Positions 23,051 through 31,319 of a stretch of DNA of 45,449 bases are shown piece after piece (position 1 is the stretch's first letter; the number at the start of each line of letters is the position of its first letter). Source of the DNA: Candidatus Aenigmatarchaeota archaeon (GTDB taxonomy: Archaea; Aenigmatarchaeota; Aenigmatarchaeia; QMZP01; QMZT01); NCBI GenBank assembly GCA_026397315.1, contig JAPLVC010000007.1:1-45449 (forward strand), given 5' to 3'. Made by a program: the position numbers and the translations under genes. The notes below the pieces were generated by a model. The model had not been told where the DNA came from. It was given only the letters and a program-made list of their open reading frames with translations, and made no database searches.

Positions 23051-23068
23051 ACATAGCCTTTTAAGGCA
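23045..23068 (+). promoter_or_regulatory. Second island promoter
   Basis: GTTTAAACATA (23045-23055) and the palindrome GCCTTTTAAGGC (23057-23068) lie 19-42 nt before the ATG at 23087. They repeat the arrangement at 20305-20326, so the island has two similar promoters. Confidence 0.55.
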
Positions 23069-23086
23069 AAGTTCAAATTATGAACT

Positions 23087-23833
23087 ATGGTGGATTGGAA
23101 AGGCACCATAAAAAGAATTGGAACTGTGACAAGCAAAAGCATTATAACAGGAACTAAAATCATTGCAAATGAAACTAAAAATAAGATGCAAAACGTCCAC
23201 TGGAAGAATCAAATTCTTAATAAAATGTATCCCGGCGTAATCAAAAAATTAGCACACGAAAAAGGATTGAAACCAACCGCTATTGATGGAAGTAGACCTT
23301 CAATCGATGACTATAGGCGAGCCATCGTAATGCATGTATCCTTAGACGACATAATAGATTTTGCTAGAAGAAAGGGTGTACCGATTAGAGATATTACGGA
23401 AAAAATAGACAAAGATAGAGCAGAAAAGGAAATGAAAACAATGTCAGAAGGTACTGGTTTGAACGAAATGATAATGAGTTTAGCAAATGAGATTTCGAGT
23501 TTTAATCCTTTAAAAAATTATGATTATGAACTGCCTTATCAGGTTGAATTGGCTGGTTTTTTGAAAAGCAAATTCCCTAATCTGATTATAGAAAAACAAC
23601 GTGGTTCAGCTAGACCAGATATAGTTATTGGTGGAATAGCCATAGAAGTTAAAGGCCCTACAGCAGATAGAGATTTGGGAACAATAGCTGACAAATGTTT
23701 AAGATATTCAAAATATTTCAAACAAGGCATTATAGTTGTTCTTTTCAACACGAATGTAAATTCATATCGCTATAAAGATTGGCTTGAGGGTTTGAAAAAA
23801 ACACACCCGCAAGTAATAGTTATAAAGAAATAA
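23087..23833 (+). CDS. PD-(D/E)XK nuclease-like protein
   Basis: A 248-residue protein. The C-terminal half is a PD-(D/E)XK nuclease: YQVELAGFLKSKFPN, EKQRGSARPDIVIGG, IAIEVKGPTADRD, with PD at about residue 182-183 and E-V-K about 10 residues later, then a helix and strand GIIVVLFNTNV. The N-terminal 100 residues (about 1-110) are helical and basic with a motif like a DNA-binding domain (HVSLDDIIDFARRKGV). The gene is AT-rich and has its own promoter. It may act in defence or in the maintenance of the island. Confidence 0.72.
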   Translation: MVDWKGTIKRIGTVTSKSIITGTKIIANETKNKMQNVHWKNQILNKMYPGVIKKLAHEKGLKPTAIDGSRPSIDDYRRAIVMHVSLDDIIDFARRKGVPIRDITEKIDKDRAEKEMKTMSEGTGLNEMIMSLANEISSFNPLKNYDYELPYQVELAGFLKSKFPNLIIEKQRGSARPDIVIGGIAIEVKGPTADRDLGTIADKCLRYSKYFKQGIIVVLFNTNVNSYRYKDWLEGLKKTHPQVIVIKK

Positions 23834-23847
23834 TATGAGGTGACATA

Positions 23848-24150
23848 ATGACAGAAATTTCTGAAAGAGATTTTAATCCGGAAAAACATGTTCAAGAATA
23901 TAAAAGAAAATGCAATCAGTGTGGTAAGGTTTGGCATTCTCTAGTTTCAAGAGAAAAACAAATAGAGAAGCAAAACAAGTGTGATGCTTGTGTTCAGGGT
24001 TCTTCTGCTTGTGGTGGTGATTTACAAACAGCGACACAATCTCAAAGAAACAGAGAAGCTAAAGAGATGACGCTCCAAGATTTAAAAAAATGCCCTCAAT
24101 GTGGATCGGCAAATTATTCTGAAGAGATTATAACCTATGAAAAAAAATAA
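23848..24150 (+). CDS. Zinc-ribbon protein
   Basis: A 100-residue protein with three Cys pairs: CNQCGK (about 23-28), CDAC (about 47-50) and CPQCG (about 83-87). It probably binds two zinc ions. Start at the ATG at 23848, with GAGGTG about 9 nt upstream. It overlaps the following YidD gene by 14 nt, so they are co-translated. No family is recognised. Confidence 0.65.
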   Translation: MTEISERDFNPEKHVQEYKRKCNQCGKVWHSLVSREKQIEKQNKCDACVQGSSACGGDLQTATQSQRNREAKEMTLQDLKKCPQCGSANYSEEIITYEKK

Positions 24151-24379
24151 TCCTCTAATTTGGTTATCTGTTGTTTTAATAAAGAAAATTTGGCATGGTA
24201 AATTTGGTAGAAATCATAATAAAAAGGGAAGAATAATTTGCAGATTTTATCCGTCTTGCTCAAACTATGCCATAAAAGCGTTAGAAAAATATGGTTTTTT
24301 GAAAGGATGGTTATTAACATATAGAAGGATCAGAAGATGTACAAATGATAACACTGATTCGTGCATAGATTATCCATAA
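24137..24379 (+). CDS. yidD: YidD family membrane protein insertion factor
   Basis: An 80-residue protein with the YidD signature [19 protein letters not shown] followed by [16 protein letters not shown], and a hydrophobic amphipathic N terminus. In bacteria YidD (about 70-90 residues) is encoded with YidC and helps membrane protein insertion. Archaea usually lack it, so it was probably acquired. Here it ends a group encoding secreted, lipoprotein and membrane proteins, which makes a role in making those plausible. It overlaps the zinc-ribbon gene by 14 nt. Confidence 0.88.
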   Translation: MKKNNPLIWLSVVLIKKIWHGKFGRNHNKKGRIICRFYPSCSNYAIKALEKYGFLKGWLLTYRRIRRCTNDNTDSCIDYP

Positions 24380-24407
24380 TATTGTTTTCTTGCCGGATTT
24401 ATGTCAA

Positions 24408-24911
24408 CTACTTCGACTTGATGCCGACGACCTTGATTTTGAAGACCAGGGACTTTCCTGCCAATGGGTGGTTGAAGTCCATGGTGACCGTGTCCTTGTC
24501 GACCTTTACGATCTTGGCCGGGACTTGTTCTCCTGTGGGGAGGGTGGCGACTAGCATCATGCCGGGCTTTGGCTCGGCCTCTTTGGGCAATTGGGCTCTT
24601 GGCATCTTCTGGATGAGGACGTCATGAACCGGCCCATACGCCTGCTCCGGCTTGAGCTTTATCTTCTTCTCCTCGCCCTTCTTCATGCCCATGACCGCCT
24701 CGTCGAAGCCCTTTATCATCTTGCCGACGCCCGCCTCGAACTCGATGGGCATGTAGTTGTGGTTGGCCGTGCAATCGAATACAGTCCCGTCTTCCAGCGA
24801 GCCCTCATATTCGACCTTGATTATATCGCCTTTCTTGACGGCTTGAGCATCATTCGATTTCTCGCCTTTCTTTGCAACCTTTGGATTTTTTGAATCTTTT
24901 GAACCTGCCAT
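24408..24911 (-). CDS. FKBP-type peptidyl-prolyl isomerase (SlyD-like)
   Basis: A 167-residue FKBP of the SlyD type, common in archaea. It has VKKGDIIKVEYEGSLEDGTVF, the flap-like GKMIKGFDEAVMGMKKGE and AYGP, then an inserted chaperone-like domain (IF loop, about 90-140) and a C-terminal strand VFKIKVVGIKSK. It isomerises prolyl bonds and aids protein folding. The first 25 residues are a Lys/Ser/Asp-rich extension. It follows the YidD gene convergently. Confidence 0.9.
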   Translation of the reverse strand: MAGSKDSKNPKVAKKGEKSNDAQAVKKGDIIKVEYEGSLEDGTVFDCTANHNYMPIEFEAGVGKMIKGFDEAVMGMKKGEEKKIKLKPEQAYGPVHDVLIQKMPRAQLPKEAEPKPGMMLVATLPTGEQVPAKIVKVDKDTVTMDFNHPLAGKSLVFKIKVVGIKSK

Positions 24912-25012
24912 GTTATCACAAACTCCCTAGGAACTCTTTAGAATATTGAATATTATGCAGCCCTCTGCTTTATATTTGCAGGCTACGCGATGGGGTAAGG
25001 GCATTGAATGCT

Positions 25013-26269
25013 TCACTCGTACCTGAGCGCGTCGACGGGCCTGAGCTTTGATGCCCTGTAAGCCGGCACGAGGCCAGCGACAATGCCGATGCCGACGGCG
25101 ATACTGAGAGTGAAGACGAGCAACTGAGGTGTCACGACGTTTTCGGCGCCCATGCCCCTGCCGCCCATCCCCATCATGGGAATCGCGACGAACAGCGACG
25201 CCACCGAGCCGATGACGAGGCCTATGACCCCGCCCACCAGGCCGACCAGCGCCGAGTTCATCATGAATATCATCATTATGTCCCTGTTCTTGGCCCCGAT
25301 CGCCTTCATTATGCCTATCTGCTTCGTGCGCTCGAGAACGGTCGTGAACATCGTATTGGCGATTCCGACGGCCCCGACGAGCAGCGAGACCGCCGCTATA
25401 GCGCCCAAAAACAGGGTCACGGATTCGAGGGTCGAGCTTATGGTCGCTTGCATGGCGACTGACGACGAAACGCTGTAGTCCTTGGTCCTGTTGGTGACGT
25501 GGCGGGTCAGCATGAGCCTGGCATCGATGTCCGACATGGTCTGCTCCACGAGGTCCGCGTCCGCCACCTTCACGATGATGGAGTCGAACTCGTCGGTTCC
25601 CACGTCGTCAAGCACGGCTCTCGCGGCCTCGATGGGCATGATTATGCCGCTGTCGCTGCCGCCTCCCATCATGCCGCCGCTCTCGTTTAGTATACCTGCA
25701 ATCTTGAAGCTAGCGCCTTCGATGGTTATGACCCTGTTCACGGAAAGCGGCTGTTTGAACGACCTTGTGGCCAATCGGTTTCCCACAAGGACCGCGCTAT
25801 AGTCGCTGGCGCCTAGGAAGCGTCCAGATGAGAGAGTCGATGTCGTTATCTCGTTCCATGCTATCGGGTCGACACCCGTGATCGAGACTGTCGTCGTCTC
25901 AGCCAGATAATATACTTCTCCCCTTCCCGAGACCGTGCCCGTGACTATGTCGACGTTTTCCACGGATTTGAGCGCCTGTATGTCCTTGATGGTCAGGTTC
26001 TTCGCAGTCGACGATGAAGCGCTGGGTTGGTCGCTGCCGAAATCCCTGAAGCCTCCCATGGTTCTCGAAGCGCCGGGGCTGATTGTGATGATGTCTGCTC
26101 CCAGGCCGCCGAGGCTGCTTTCCAGCGAAAGCTGCATTCCGGTGCCTATGGACATTATCGCGACCACGGATGCGACGCCGATGACTATGCCTATGATAGT
26201 CAGCCAGCTTCTCACCTTGCTGTGGCGCAATATGTTCAGCGCCAGCTTGAATGATTTCGAGGGTTTCAT
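25013..26269 (-). CDS. ABC transporter permease, MacB/FtsX type
   Basis: A 418-residue permease with an N-terminal membrane segment (SWLTIIGIVIGVASVVAIMS), a large extracellular MacB_PCD domain (about 40-280), and three C-terminal helices of the FtsX domain (LFLGAIAAVSLLVGAVGIANTM, then GVIGLVIGSVASLFVA, VFTLSIAVGIGIVAGLVPAY), ending with the usual RASKLRPVDALRYE. It pairs with the ATPase at 27695. Such exporters move peptides, lipoproteins or drugs outward. Last gene of the minus-strand operon starting at 28889. Confidence 0.93.
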   Translation of the reverse strand: MKPSKSFKLALNILRHSKVRSWLTIIGIVIGVASVVAIMSIGTGMQLSLESSLGGLGADIITISPGASRTMGGFRDFGSDQPSASSSTAKNLTIKDIQALKSVENVDIVTGTVSGRGEVYYLAETTTVSITGVDPIAWNEITTSTLSSGRFLGASDYSAVLVGNRLATRSFKQPLSVNRVITIEGASFKIAGILNESGGMMGGGSDSGIIMPIEAARAVLDDVGTDEFDSIIVKVADADLVEQTMSDIDARLMLTRHVTNRTKDYSVSSSVAMQATISSTLESVTLFLGAIAAVSLLVGAVGIANTMFTTVLERTKQIGIMKAIGAKNRDIMMIFMMNSALVGLVGGVIGLVIGSVASLFVAIPMMGMGGRGMGAENVVTPQLLVFTLSIAVGIGIVAGLVPAYRASKLRPVDALRYE

Positions 26270-26310
26270 GATTTCATGTTCCTTTTCCTAATCCTTAACG
26301 TCCTGCTGCA

Positions 26311-27645
26311 TCAGTCTTTTTTCTCTTTCTTCTTTCTTATCTTTCCGATGCGGCTGCGGATGAAGCCCCGTTTCCAGTAGCATACGCCGCCCGCGATTGC
26401 TACGACGACGATTATGTACGGCAGGTTATTCGCTATCGCATTCGACTGCCTGCTCGAGTTGAAAGTGCCGTATGTTGACGTTGCTGTACCTGTCGAATCG
26501 GTTGACCTGAACTGTATGGGCACGCTCTTCTCGAGGGTGTGCCTCTTGCCCGTGGTATCCGTATAGTCTATCATAACCTTGAGGCTGTTGTCCTGCGGCG
26601 CTGGCGTCTGGTCCATGGTCCTGTTCATCCTGCCGAGTGCGGTTGCCGAGTTTATCTGGAACGACACGATGGTGTAGTCGCCCTTGTCCAGGTTTCCTAT
26701 TATCGAGGACGTGCTTCCCGTCACCGAGTAGCTCTGCTGTGTCGGGATTCTCACGGTCACTGACAGCGCCGGGTTGTTTCCCGTATTCGCGACTGAAAGC
26801 GATGTCGTGCCTGACGTGCTTTCCGAGAACGTGACGTCAAAGTCAGTCTCGCCTCCGATGAAAATGCCAGTCTTCATCGTCAGCTGTTGTGACGTGCCCT
26901 GGTCGTTCTCGTACGTGAGAGTAAGATCCAGCCTGTAAAGGCCCGGGTCCGCGTTCACGTCAGCGACGACCGTGTAGTCCAGGTCCGCCGATGCGCCGAC
27001 GTCTATATACTTGACGTATTTGGTGTTGTCCGAATAGACCGGCAGTATGTAGCCGTTCGTCTCGCTCCACGAGAACACGAGGTTCTGCAGCGGTGACGAG
27101 CCGGCGTTGGTTATGGTGAACTTGAGCGGCGTCTCCTCTCCAGGGGTGAGCAGCGATTTGTCCAGGTATATGGTCTGCGCGTTATCGGAGCCCGTGATTT
27201 CGATGTCGTATTCTTTTATTATGGAAACGTCCGAGCCCTCCTCGCTGACCTTCAGCTTTATCTCGTTCGTGCCTTTGATGGCGTCCTTGTCGATCCTGAC
27301 CTTGTATTTGACAGGGACTGCGTCCGCGCCAGTCTGGTACGCGCGCAGCGCGCTGACGCTTTTGACATATTCCTCGCCCGGGACCTCAACGAACGGATAC
27401 GCTGGTTGCAGTTCGAGCTTAAGGTCGTTGGTCGCCTGGCCTCCGGTATTTTCTATCATGAACCGCAGCTCGACCATTTCTCCCGCTCTCGCGGGGTCCG
27501 GAATCTGGCTGACCAGCGATACGTTCAGATACGCGGAGCTCGGGCTGCCGACGGCCGCGTCCGTTACGCCTGCCATCGCCACGAATAAAACTGCCGCTAA
27601 AAGACAAAACATCAGAGTTTTCGTCTTCATGTTTTTAGTTTTCAT
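26311..27645 (-). CDS. Surface protein with CARDB/S-layer-like repeats
   Basis: A 444-residue secreted, membrane-anchored protein. It has a signal peptide (TLMFCLLAAVLFVAMAGVTDA), several beta-sandwich domains of the CARDB/COG1361 type with typical phrases (PARAGEMVELRFMIENTGGQ; TPGEETPLKFTITNAGSSPL) and a C-terminal helix (LPYIIVVVAIAGGVCYW) with a basic tail. It lies between the ABC permease and ATPase genes, the usual place for an exporter-associated surface protein. GGAGGAGGATT precedes the ATG. Confidence 0.88.
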   Translation of the reverse strand: MKTKNMKTKTLMFCLLAAVLFVAMAGVTDAAVGSPSSAYLNVSLVSQIPDPARAGEMVELRFMIENTGGQATNDLKLELQPAYPFVEVPGEEYVKSVSALRAYQTGADAVPVKYKVRIDKDAIKGTNEIKLKVSEEGSDVSIIKEYDIEITGSDNAQTIYLDKSLLTPGEETPLKFTITNAGSSPLQNLVFSWSETNGYILPVYSDNTKYVKYIDVGASADLDYTVVADVNADPGLYRLDLTLTYENDQGTSQQLTMKTGIFIGGETDFDVTFSESTSGTTSLSVANTGNNPALSVTVRIPTQQSYSVTGSTSSIIGNLDKGDYTIVSFQINSATALGRMNRTMDQTPAPQDNSLKVMIDYTDTTGKRHTLEKSVPIQFRSTDSTGTATSTYGTFNSSRQSNAIANNLPYIIVVVAIAGGVCYWKRGFIRSRIGKIRKKKEKKD

Positions 27646-27694
27646 ATTAAATCCTCCTCCTGAAATATTTCCGAAATCATATCCTTTTTCATAT

Positions 27695-28402
27695 TCATTC
27701 CCTTCCTCTCTTGCGTATAGTTTCTATTTTCTCTACCTTGCCGTCCTTGATATGCACGACCTTCTCAGCCGCTTTCGAAAGGTTGAGGTCGTGCGTGACC
27801 ATGATTATCGTCTTGCTGTCGCCCTTGTGTATCTTGCCGAGGAAATTCATGATGAAACGTCCGGTCGTGCTGTCGAGGTTGCCCGTCGGCTCGTCTGCCA
27901 GGATGACTTCCGGGTCGTTCGCCAGCGCGCGCGCAATCGAAACGCGCTGCATCTGGCCGCCGGACAGCTGCGTCGGAAGGTGGCGAACCCTGTCGCCAAG
28001 GCCGACGATGTCCAGCAACTTCATCGCTTTCGCTTCCGCGACGGTGTCGTCGATGCCCTGGAATGCCAGCGGCAGCATCACATTCTCGAGGGCTGTCAGG
28101 TTGGGAATCAGGTTGAACTGCTGGAACACGAATCCGATTTTCTGCCCGCGTATCTGGGCCAGCTTGGACTCGTCCAGGTTGGCGATGTTGTGGCCGTCGA
28201 GATAAATTCCGCCTTTGGTCGGCAGGTCCAGGCATCCGACGAGGTTCATCATAGTCGATTTTCCGCTGCCGCTTGGGCCGACAATCGCGACGAACTCGCC
28301 CTTGCTTATCTTCAGGTCAACGCCGCGCAGGGCCGGAACCTCGACTTGCCCCATCTGGTATATCTTCCAGACGTCCTTCAGTTCTATGATAGTCTTATCC
28401 AT
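27695..28402 (-). CDS. ABC transporter ATPase, MacB/LolD type
   Basis: A 235-residue ABC ATPase. It has Walker [10 protein letters not shown] (about 39-47), Q-loop [11 protein letters not shown], signature [10 protein letters not shown], Walker [13 protein letters not shown] and H-loop VTHD. It energises the MacB-type permease. Its start overlaps the stop of the anchored protein gene by 8 nt, giving translational coupling. Confidence 0.95.
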   Translation of the reverse strand: MDKTIIELKDVWKIYQMGQVEVPALRGVDLKISKGEFVAIVGPSGSGKSTMMNLVGCLDLPTKGGIYLDGHNIANLDESKLAQIRGQKIGFVFQQFNLIPNLTALENVMLPLAFQGIDDTVAEAKAMKLLDIVGLGDRVRHLPTQLSGGQMQRVSIARALANDPEVILADEPTGNLDSTTGRFIMNFLGKIHKGDSKTIIMVTHDLNLSKAAEKVVHIKDGKVEKIETIRKRGRE

Positions 28403-28889
28403 TTCCCGTCCACTCCGTAAAAGAATGCATGATTATTTTCCCGGAGTCTATGCTTACAAGGTAAAAATGGGTTTTCGTATCCGACTCCAGGGAAACGTGA
28501 ATCGTATTTCCTAATGACATGTTCTCATCGAATCTCTGATCCTCAGGGCCTTCCATCATGTTGAACATCGGCGGCGTCCTGTCGAGCTTCATGATCATGG
28601 AAGATACCGTGACCTCGTAGTTGCTTATATTATCGCCGCTTTTAGCCAGCTCCTGGGCCACGACATTCCTCGCCGAATCCATCTGCTCCTGTGTCGGGAC
28701 GTTCATGGGCGGCCCGGCGTGTGTAGTGTATATTCTGAACAAGCCCCCGGTCACCGCCAGGCCGAAAAGCGCTAAAAATACTAGTGCTACGACTTTCCAC
28801 ATGTTCATTCTTTCCATGCCTTTTTCCTTGCCTTTTGGCTGGATTTTTTTATTTTCATCAGCAATTGGAATCGTTTTTGTTTTTTTCAT
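28395..28889 (-). CDS. Membrane-anchored accessory protein of ABC exporter
   Basis: A 164-residue protein with a basic N-terminal tail, one membrane helix (WKVVALVFLALFGLAVTGGLF, about 31-51) and an extracellular domain. It contains no recognised family signature. As first gene of the exporter operon, coupled to the ATPase, it may act as a periplasmic adaptor or sensor. GGAGATGTG lies about 8 nt before the ATG at 28889. Confidence 0.65.
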   Translation of the reverse strand: MKKTKTIPIADENKKIQPKGKEKGMERMNMWKVVALVFLALFGLAVTGGLFRIYTTHAGPPMNVPTQEQMDSARNVVAQELAKSGDNISNYEVTVSSMIMKLDRTPPMFNMMEGPEDQRFDENMSLGNTIHVSLESDTKTHFYLVSIDSGKIIMHSFTEWTGNG

Positions 28890-28943
28890 GTAATATCACA
28901 TCTCCCGCGCAGTTCAATCAGCATCGATTGAGTAGACTATGGC

Positions 28944-28993
28944 TGAAACCATTTATCTAGGTTTGCTGAAACTGGTTTCATATAACTGAAACC
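28944..28993. promoter_or_regulatory. Operator with four TGAAAC half-sites
   Basis: TGAAACC (28944-28950), GGTTT (28960-28964), TGAAAC-TG-GTTTCA (28967-28980, a clean inverted repeat) and TGAAACC (28987-28993) lie between the exporter operon and the divergent regulator gene. They are probably bound by that or a related winged-helix protein. Confidence 0.65.
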
Positions 28994-29045
28994 ACAGGCC
29001 GGAAACGGGAAAAATCTTTATAAGACATCCTGGCAAAAATACAGC

Positions 29046-29537
29046 ATGAACCGGTTCAAGGTCATTCTCTCGATTGTCATACTCATTGTCTCGGTTTTGC
29101 TCCTGTTCAGCAAGCTCTTCTCTTCGCAACCCATCACCATAATACTCGAAACGGGGCAGGAAGTTAATACGCTAACTTCAGACTATTTTTCGCTGACGGA
29201 CGCGCTGCTATTGATCGCAAGCTCTTTCCTGATAGGCTCGGTGACCATTTACCTGTTCTACAACTCGGATACGAAGGAAGTGATAAAATCCTTCAGGAAG
29301 GAGAACGGCATGAAAGAAAGGTATGGCATGGTCATCCCGCTGCTGAGAAAAGAGGAAAGAGCCGTCTTCCAGGAGCTCGTCGATTCTAACGGTGAGATGC
29401 TCCAGAACGCGCTCGTGCTGAAATCCGGCATGTCTAAAGTAAAGATGACGAGAGTCCTTTCGAGTCTCGAGCGCAAGGGCCTTATTCTGAAGGAAAGGCA
29501 CGGCCTCACCAACAGGATAAAGCTGAAGCCAGCTTGA
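29046..29537 (+). CDS. Membrane-anchored winged-helix regulator
   Basis: A 163-residue protein with two membrane helices (about 5-24 and 55-74, LLLIASSFLIGSVTIYLF) and a C-terminal winged helix (EERAVFQELVDSNGEMLQNALVLKSGMSKVKMTRVLSSLERKGLI). This is the COG2512-like archaeal membrane-bound regulator form, able to sense an external or envelope signal and control a nearby operon. It is divergent from the ABC exporter operon, with TGAAAC half-sites in the spacer, so it most likely controls the exporter. Confidence 0.85.
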   Translation: MNRFKVILSIVILIVSVLLLFSKLFSSQPITIILETGQEVNTLTSDYFSLTDALLLIASSFLIGSVTIYLFYNSDTKEVIKSFRKENGMKERYGMVIPLLRKEERAVFQELVDSNGEMLQNALVLKSGMSKVKMTRVLSSLERKGLILKERHGLTNRIKLKPA

Positions 29538-29617
29538 ATACGCTGGTACGCAACCGAAAGTAATTTATAATTTATCGCTGTAGTTTAATTCTTGACAGAC
29601 TCTTGAGAGACTGATGG

Positions 29618-30394
29618 ATGTTTATGGAAGATCACAACATTAGCGCGGTACTGGAGCAGTTTAGGAGCCAGGACAGGATATTCAGCAATTTTTACGATTT
29701 GCACGCGAAGGGAAAGCTGGGCGAGTTCATCGAGAGCCTGCCGGACATAAAGCTGCTTTTCCAGCTGAACGACAGGCACTTCAGATGCATCGACGAGCGC
29801 ACGCCTGGCGGATTGCACGCGGCCGGACCGCTGATACTGATGGACGAGGCGAAGGCGATACGACTGCTCAGGACCACGAGGGCCGAGGGGTTATACAGCC
29901 ACGACGGCTGCGGCGCTGCCGGCCTGGCTTTCGCGAACGTCGAGGAGAGCAAAAGGAACTTCTACGTCAACTCGGACAACTACGGCATGTTCTACGCGAA
30001 AGAGCTCGCCAAGAAGGCAGGCATCCCGTATGTTGGCCATTTGCCCGCTCATCCCCATTTTCATGTTGCAAGGATGGCCGTATACGACGGCTCCGGGAAC
30101 TTCGACAACTCCGAGAGGAAGCTGAAGATCGCCGGCCTGCCGCCGTGCTTCGTCATAAGCAGGCGCTGGCACGACGCGGCGGATGCGAAGAACGAGCTGG
30201 GCATAGCCGCGAAAATCGCGACGGGCGACCATGGCTACGGCAGCCTGATAAAGGAGAAGGCGCCTTTCCTGTTCCTGGTCGTCGGGATGAAGAACAAGGA
30301 CTTCTCGCTGCACAAGCTGATGGACGAGGCCAGCGCCGTCGCTAGCGAATTCGCTGGTAAGGTCATCGTCGACGGCTTCGTGGCGCCGGTGTGA
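29618..30394 (+). CDS. Beta-carbonic-anhydrase-like protein, paralogue A
   Basis: A 258-residue protein. The motif C57-I-D59-E-R61 and H95-D-G-C98-G-A match the beta-carbonic anhydrase zinc and catalytic dyad pattern (C-x-D-x-R and H-x2-C, as in the bacterial enzymes). Spacing between them is 38 residues, shorter than in typical beta-CA (about 56). The rest has little visible likeness and the sequence is longer at the C terminus, so the reaction could be CO2 hydration or hydrolysis of a related small molecule. A paralogue follows 38 nt downstream. TATA-like TTTATAATTTA precedes the start. Confidence 0.6.
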   Translation: MFMEDHNISAVLEQFRSQDRIFSNFYDLHAKGKLGEFIESLPDIKLLFQLNDRHFRCIDERTPGGLHAAGPLILMDEAKAIRLLRTTRAEGLYSHDGCGAAGLAFANVEESKRNFYVNSDNYGMFYAKELAKKAGIPYVGHLPAHPHFHVARMAVYDGSGNFDNSERKLKIAGLPPCFVISRRWHDAADAKNELGIAAKIATGDHGYGSLIKEKAPFLFLVVGMKNKDFSLHKLMDEASAVASEFAGKVIVDGFVAPV

Positions 30395-30432
30395 GCCTGA
30401 AAGATTTAATTCGACTATAAAGGAGGAATATC

Positions 30433-31239
30433 ATGAACGAACATGAAAGTGATGTTTTGCAGGCAGCGAGGCAGGATTATCAGCAGCAGAACGGCATTAT
30501 GAACCAGGTTTACTCAAAAGGAGCCTCGCAATACATACTGAGCATCCCCGGCATTGAAAACGCCTTCACCAGAACCGGCTGGATATTCTCATGCATGGAC
30601 GAGCGCACGCCTCGAGGCAACGTAAGGCTTCCTGGCTCCGGCATACTTTACGAAGACAAAAAATTCATGAAAATGCTGAGGCAGGTACTTGAACAGGCTT
30701 TAGCTGACGGCGAGGACCTCATACTGACGAGCCACGAGAACTGCGGCGCCGGAAAGATAAAGGCTCTCCAGCTCGGGCGCGCCGCATCCGAAGGCGACGA
30801 GATCGCCTACAAAATGATAAGCGAATACGTTGCGAAGCTCGGGCCAAGAGCAAAGCACATCCACTTCAAGAGCGGGCACATGCAGGGCCCGCAAGACCGC
30901 CACATAGCGAGAGTCGTCTATATAGACAACGTGGGCAACCTTAACATTGCACTCATGGACGGCCAGCTTCCGCCGGGCATGGCGCTGAGCAGGAAATACA
31001 TACCGGACAACAAGACCCTGGCGGATTACACAAATGTCGCCCTTGGCATAATCACGGACAAAGGACATGGCTTCGGCAAGTTCATAAGCGATGATGAACC
31101 TATTGTCGTCATACCCATGGCGAGAAACAGGGTTTCAGCCGCTAAAATGACCGACGCCCTCGCACCCATTGTGAATGAACTGAACAAAGACATGGAAAGC
31201 GAAAGTATAATTATAGACCCGGTTGTCATACAGGTTTGA
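30433..31239 (+). CDS. Beta-carbonic-anhydrase-like protein, paralogue B
   Basis: A 268-residue paralogue of the preceding protein. The zinc/catalytic motif is C54-M-D56-E-R58 and H101-E-N-C104-G-A (47-residue spacing). Both share SCMDERTP/RCIDERTP, the His-x2-Cys-Gly-Ala block, a His/Phe block before R-x-V-Y (AHPHFHVARM and IHFKSGHM), and a late GHG/DHG motif (TDKGHGFG, TGDHGYG). Good AGGAGG site about 6 nt before the ATG at 30433. Two proteins with the same metal site but different surroundings suggest a heteromer or two substrates. Confidence 0.6.
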   Translation: MNEHESDVLQAARQDYQQQNGIMNQVYSKGASQYILSIPGIENAFTRTGWIFSCMDERTPRGNVRLPGSGILYEDKKFMKMLRQVLEQALADGEDLILTSHENCGAGKIKALQLGRAASEGDEIAYKMISEYVAKLGPRAKHIHFKSGHMQGPQDRHIARVVYIDNVGNLNIALMDGQLPPGMALSRKYIPDNKTLADYTNVALGIITDKGHGFGKFISDDEPIVVIPMARNRVSAAKMTDALAPIVNELNKDMESESIIIDPVVIQV

Positions 31240-31319
31240 TTTGTCCGGGGCTCCGTTTTTTACTTTTCTTACATTTTTCCTGATTTTGCTCTTTTTAAGC
31301 CAGTTTCCAATTTCTATCA

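Noticed and set aside
27107-28420. 437-codon plus-strand frame over the exporter operon
   Set aside because: Overlaps the CARDB and ATPase genes, which have clear motifs; no family likeness of its own.
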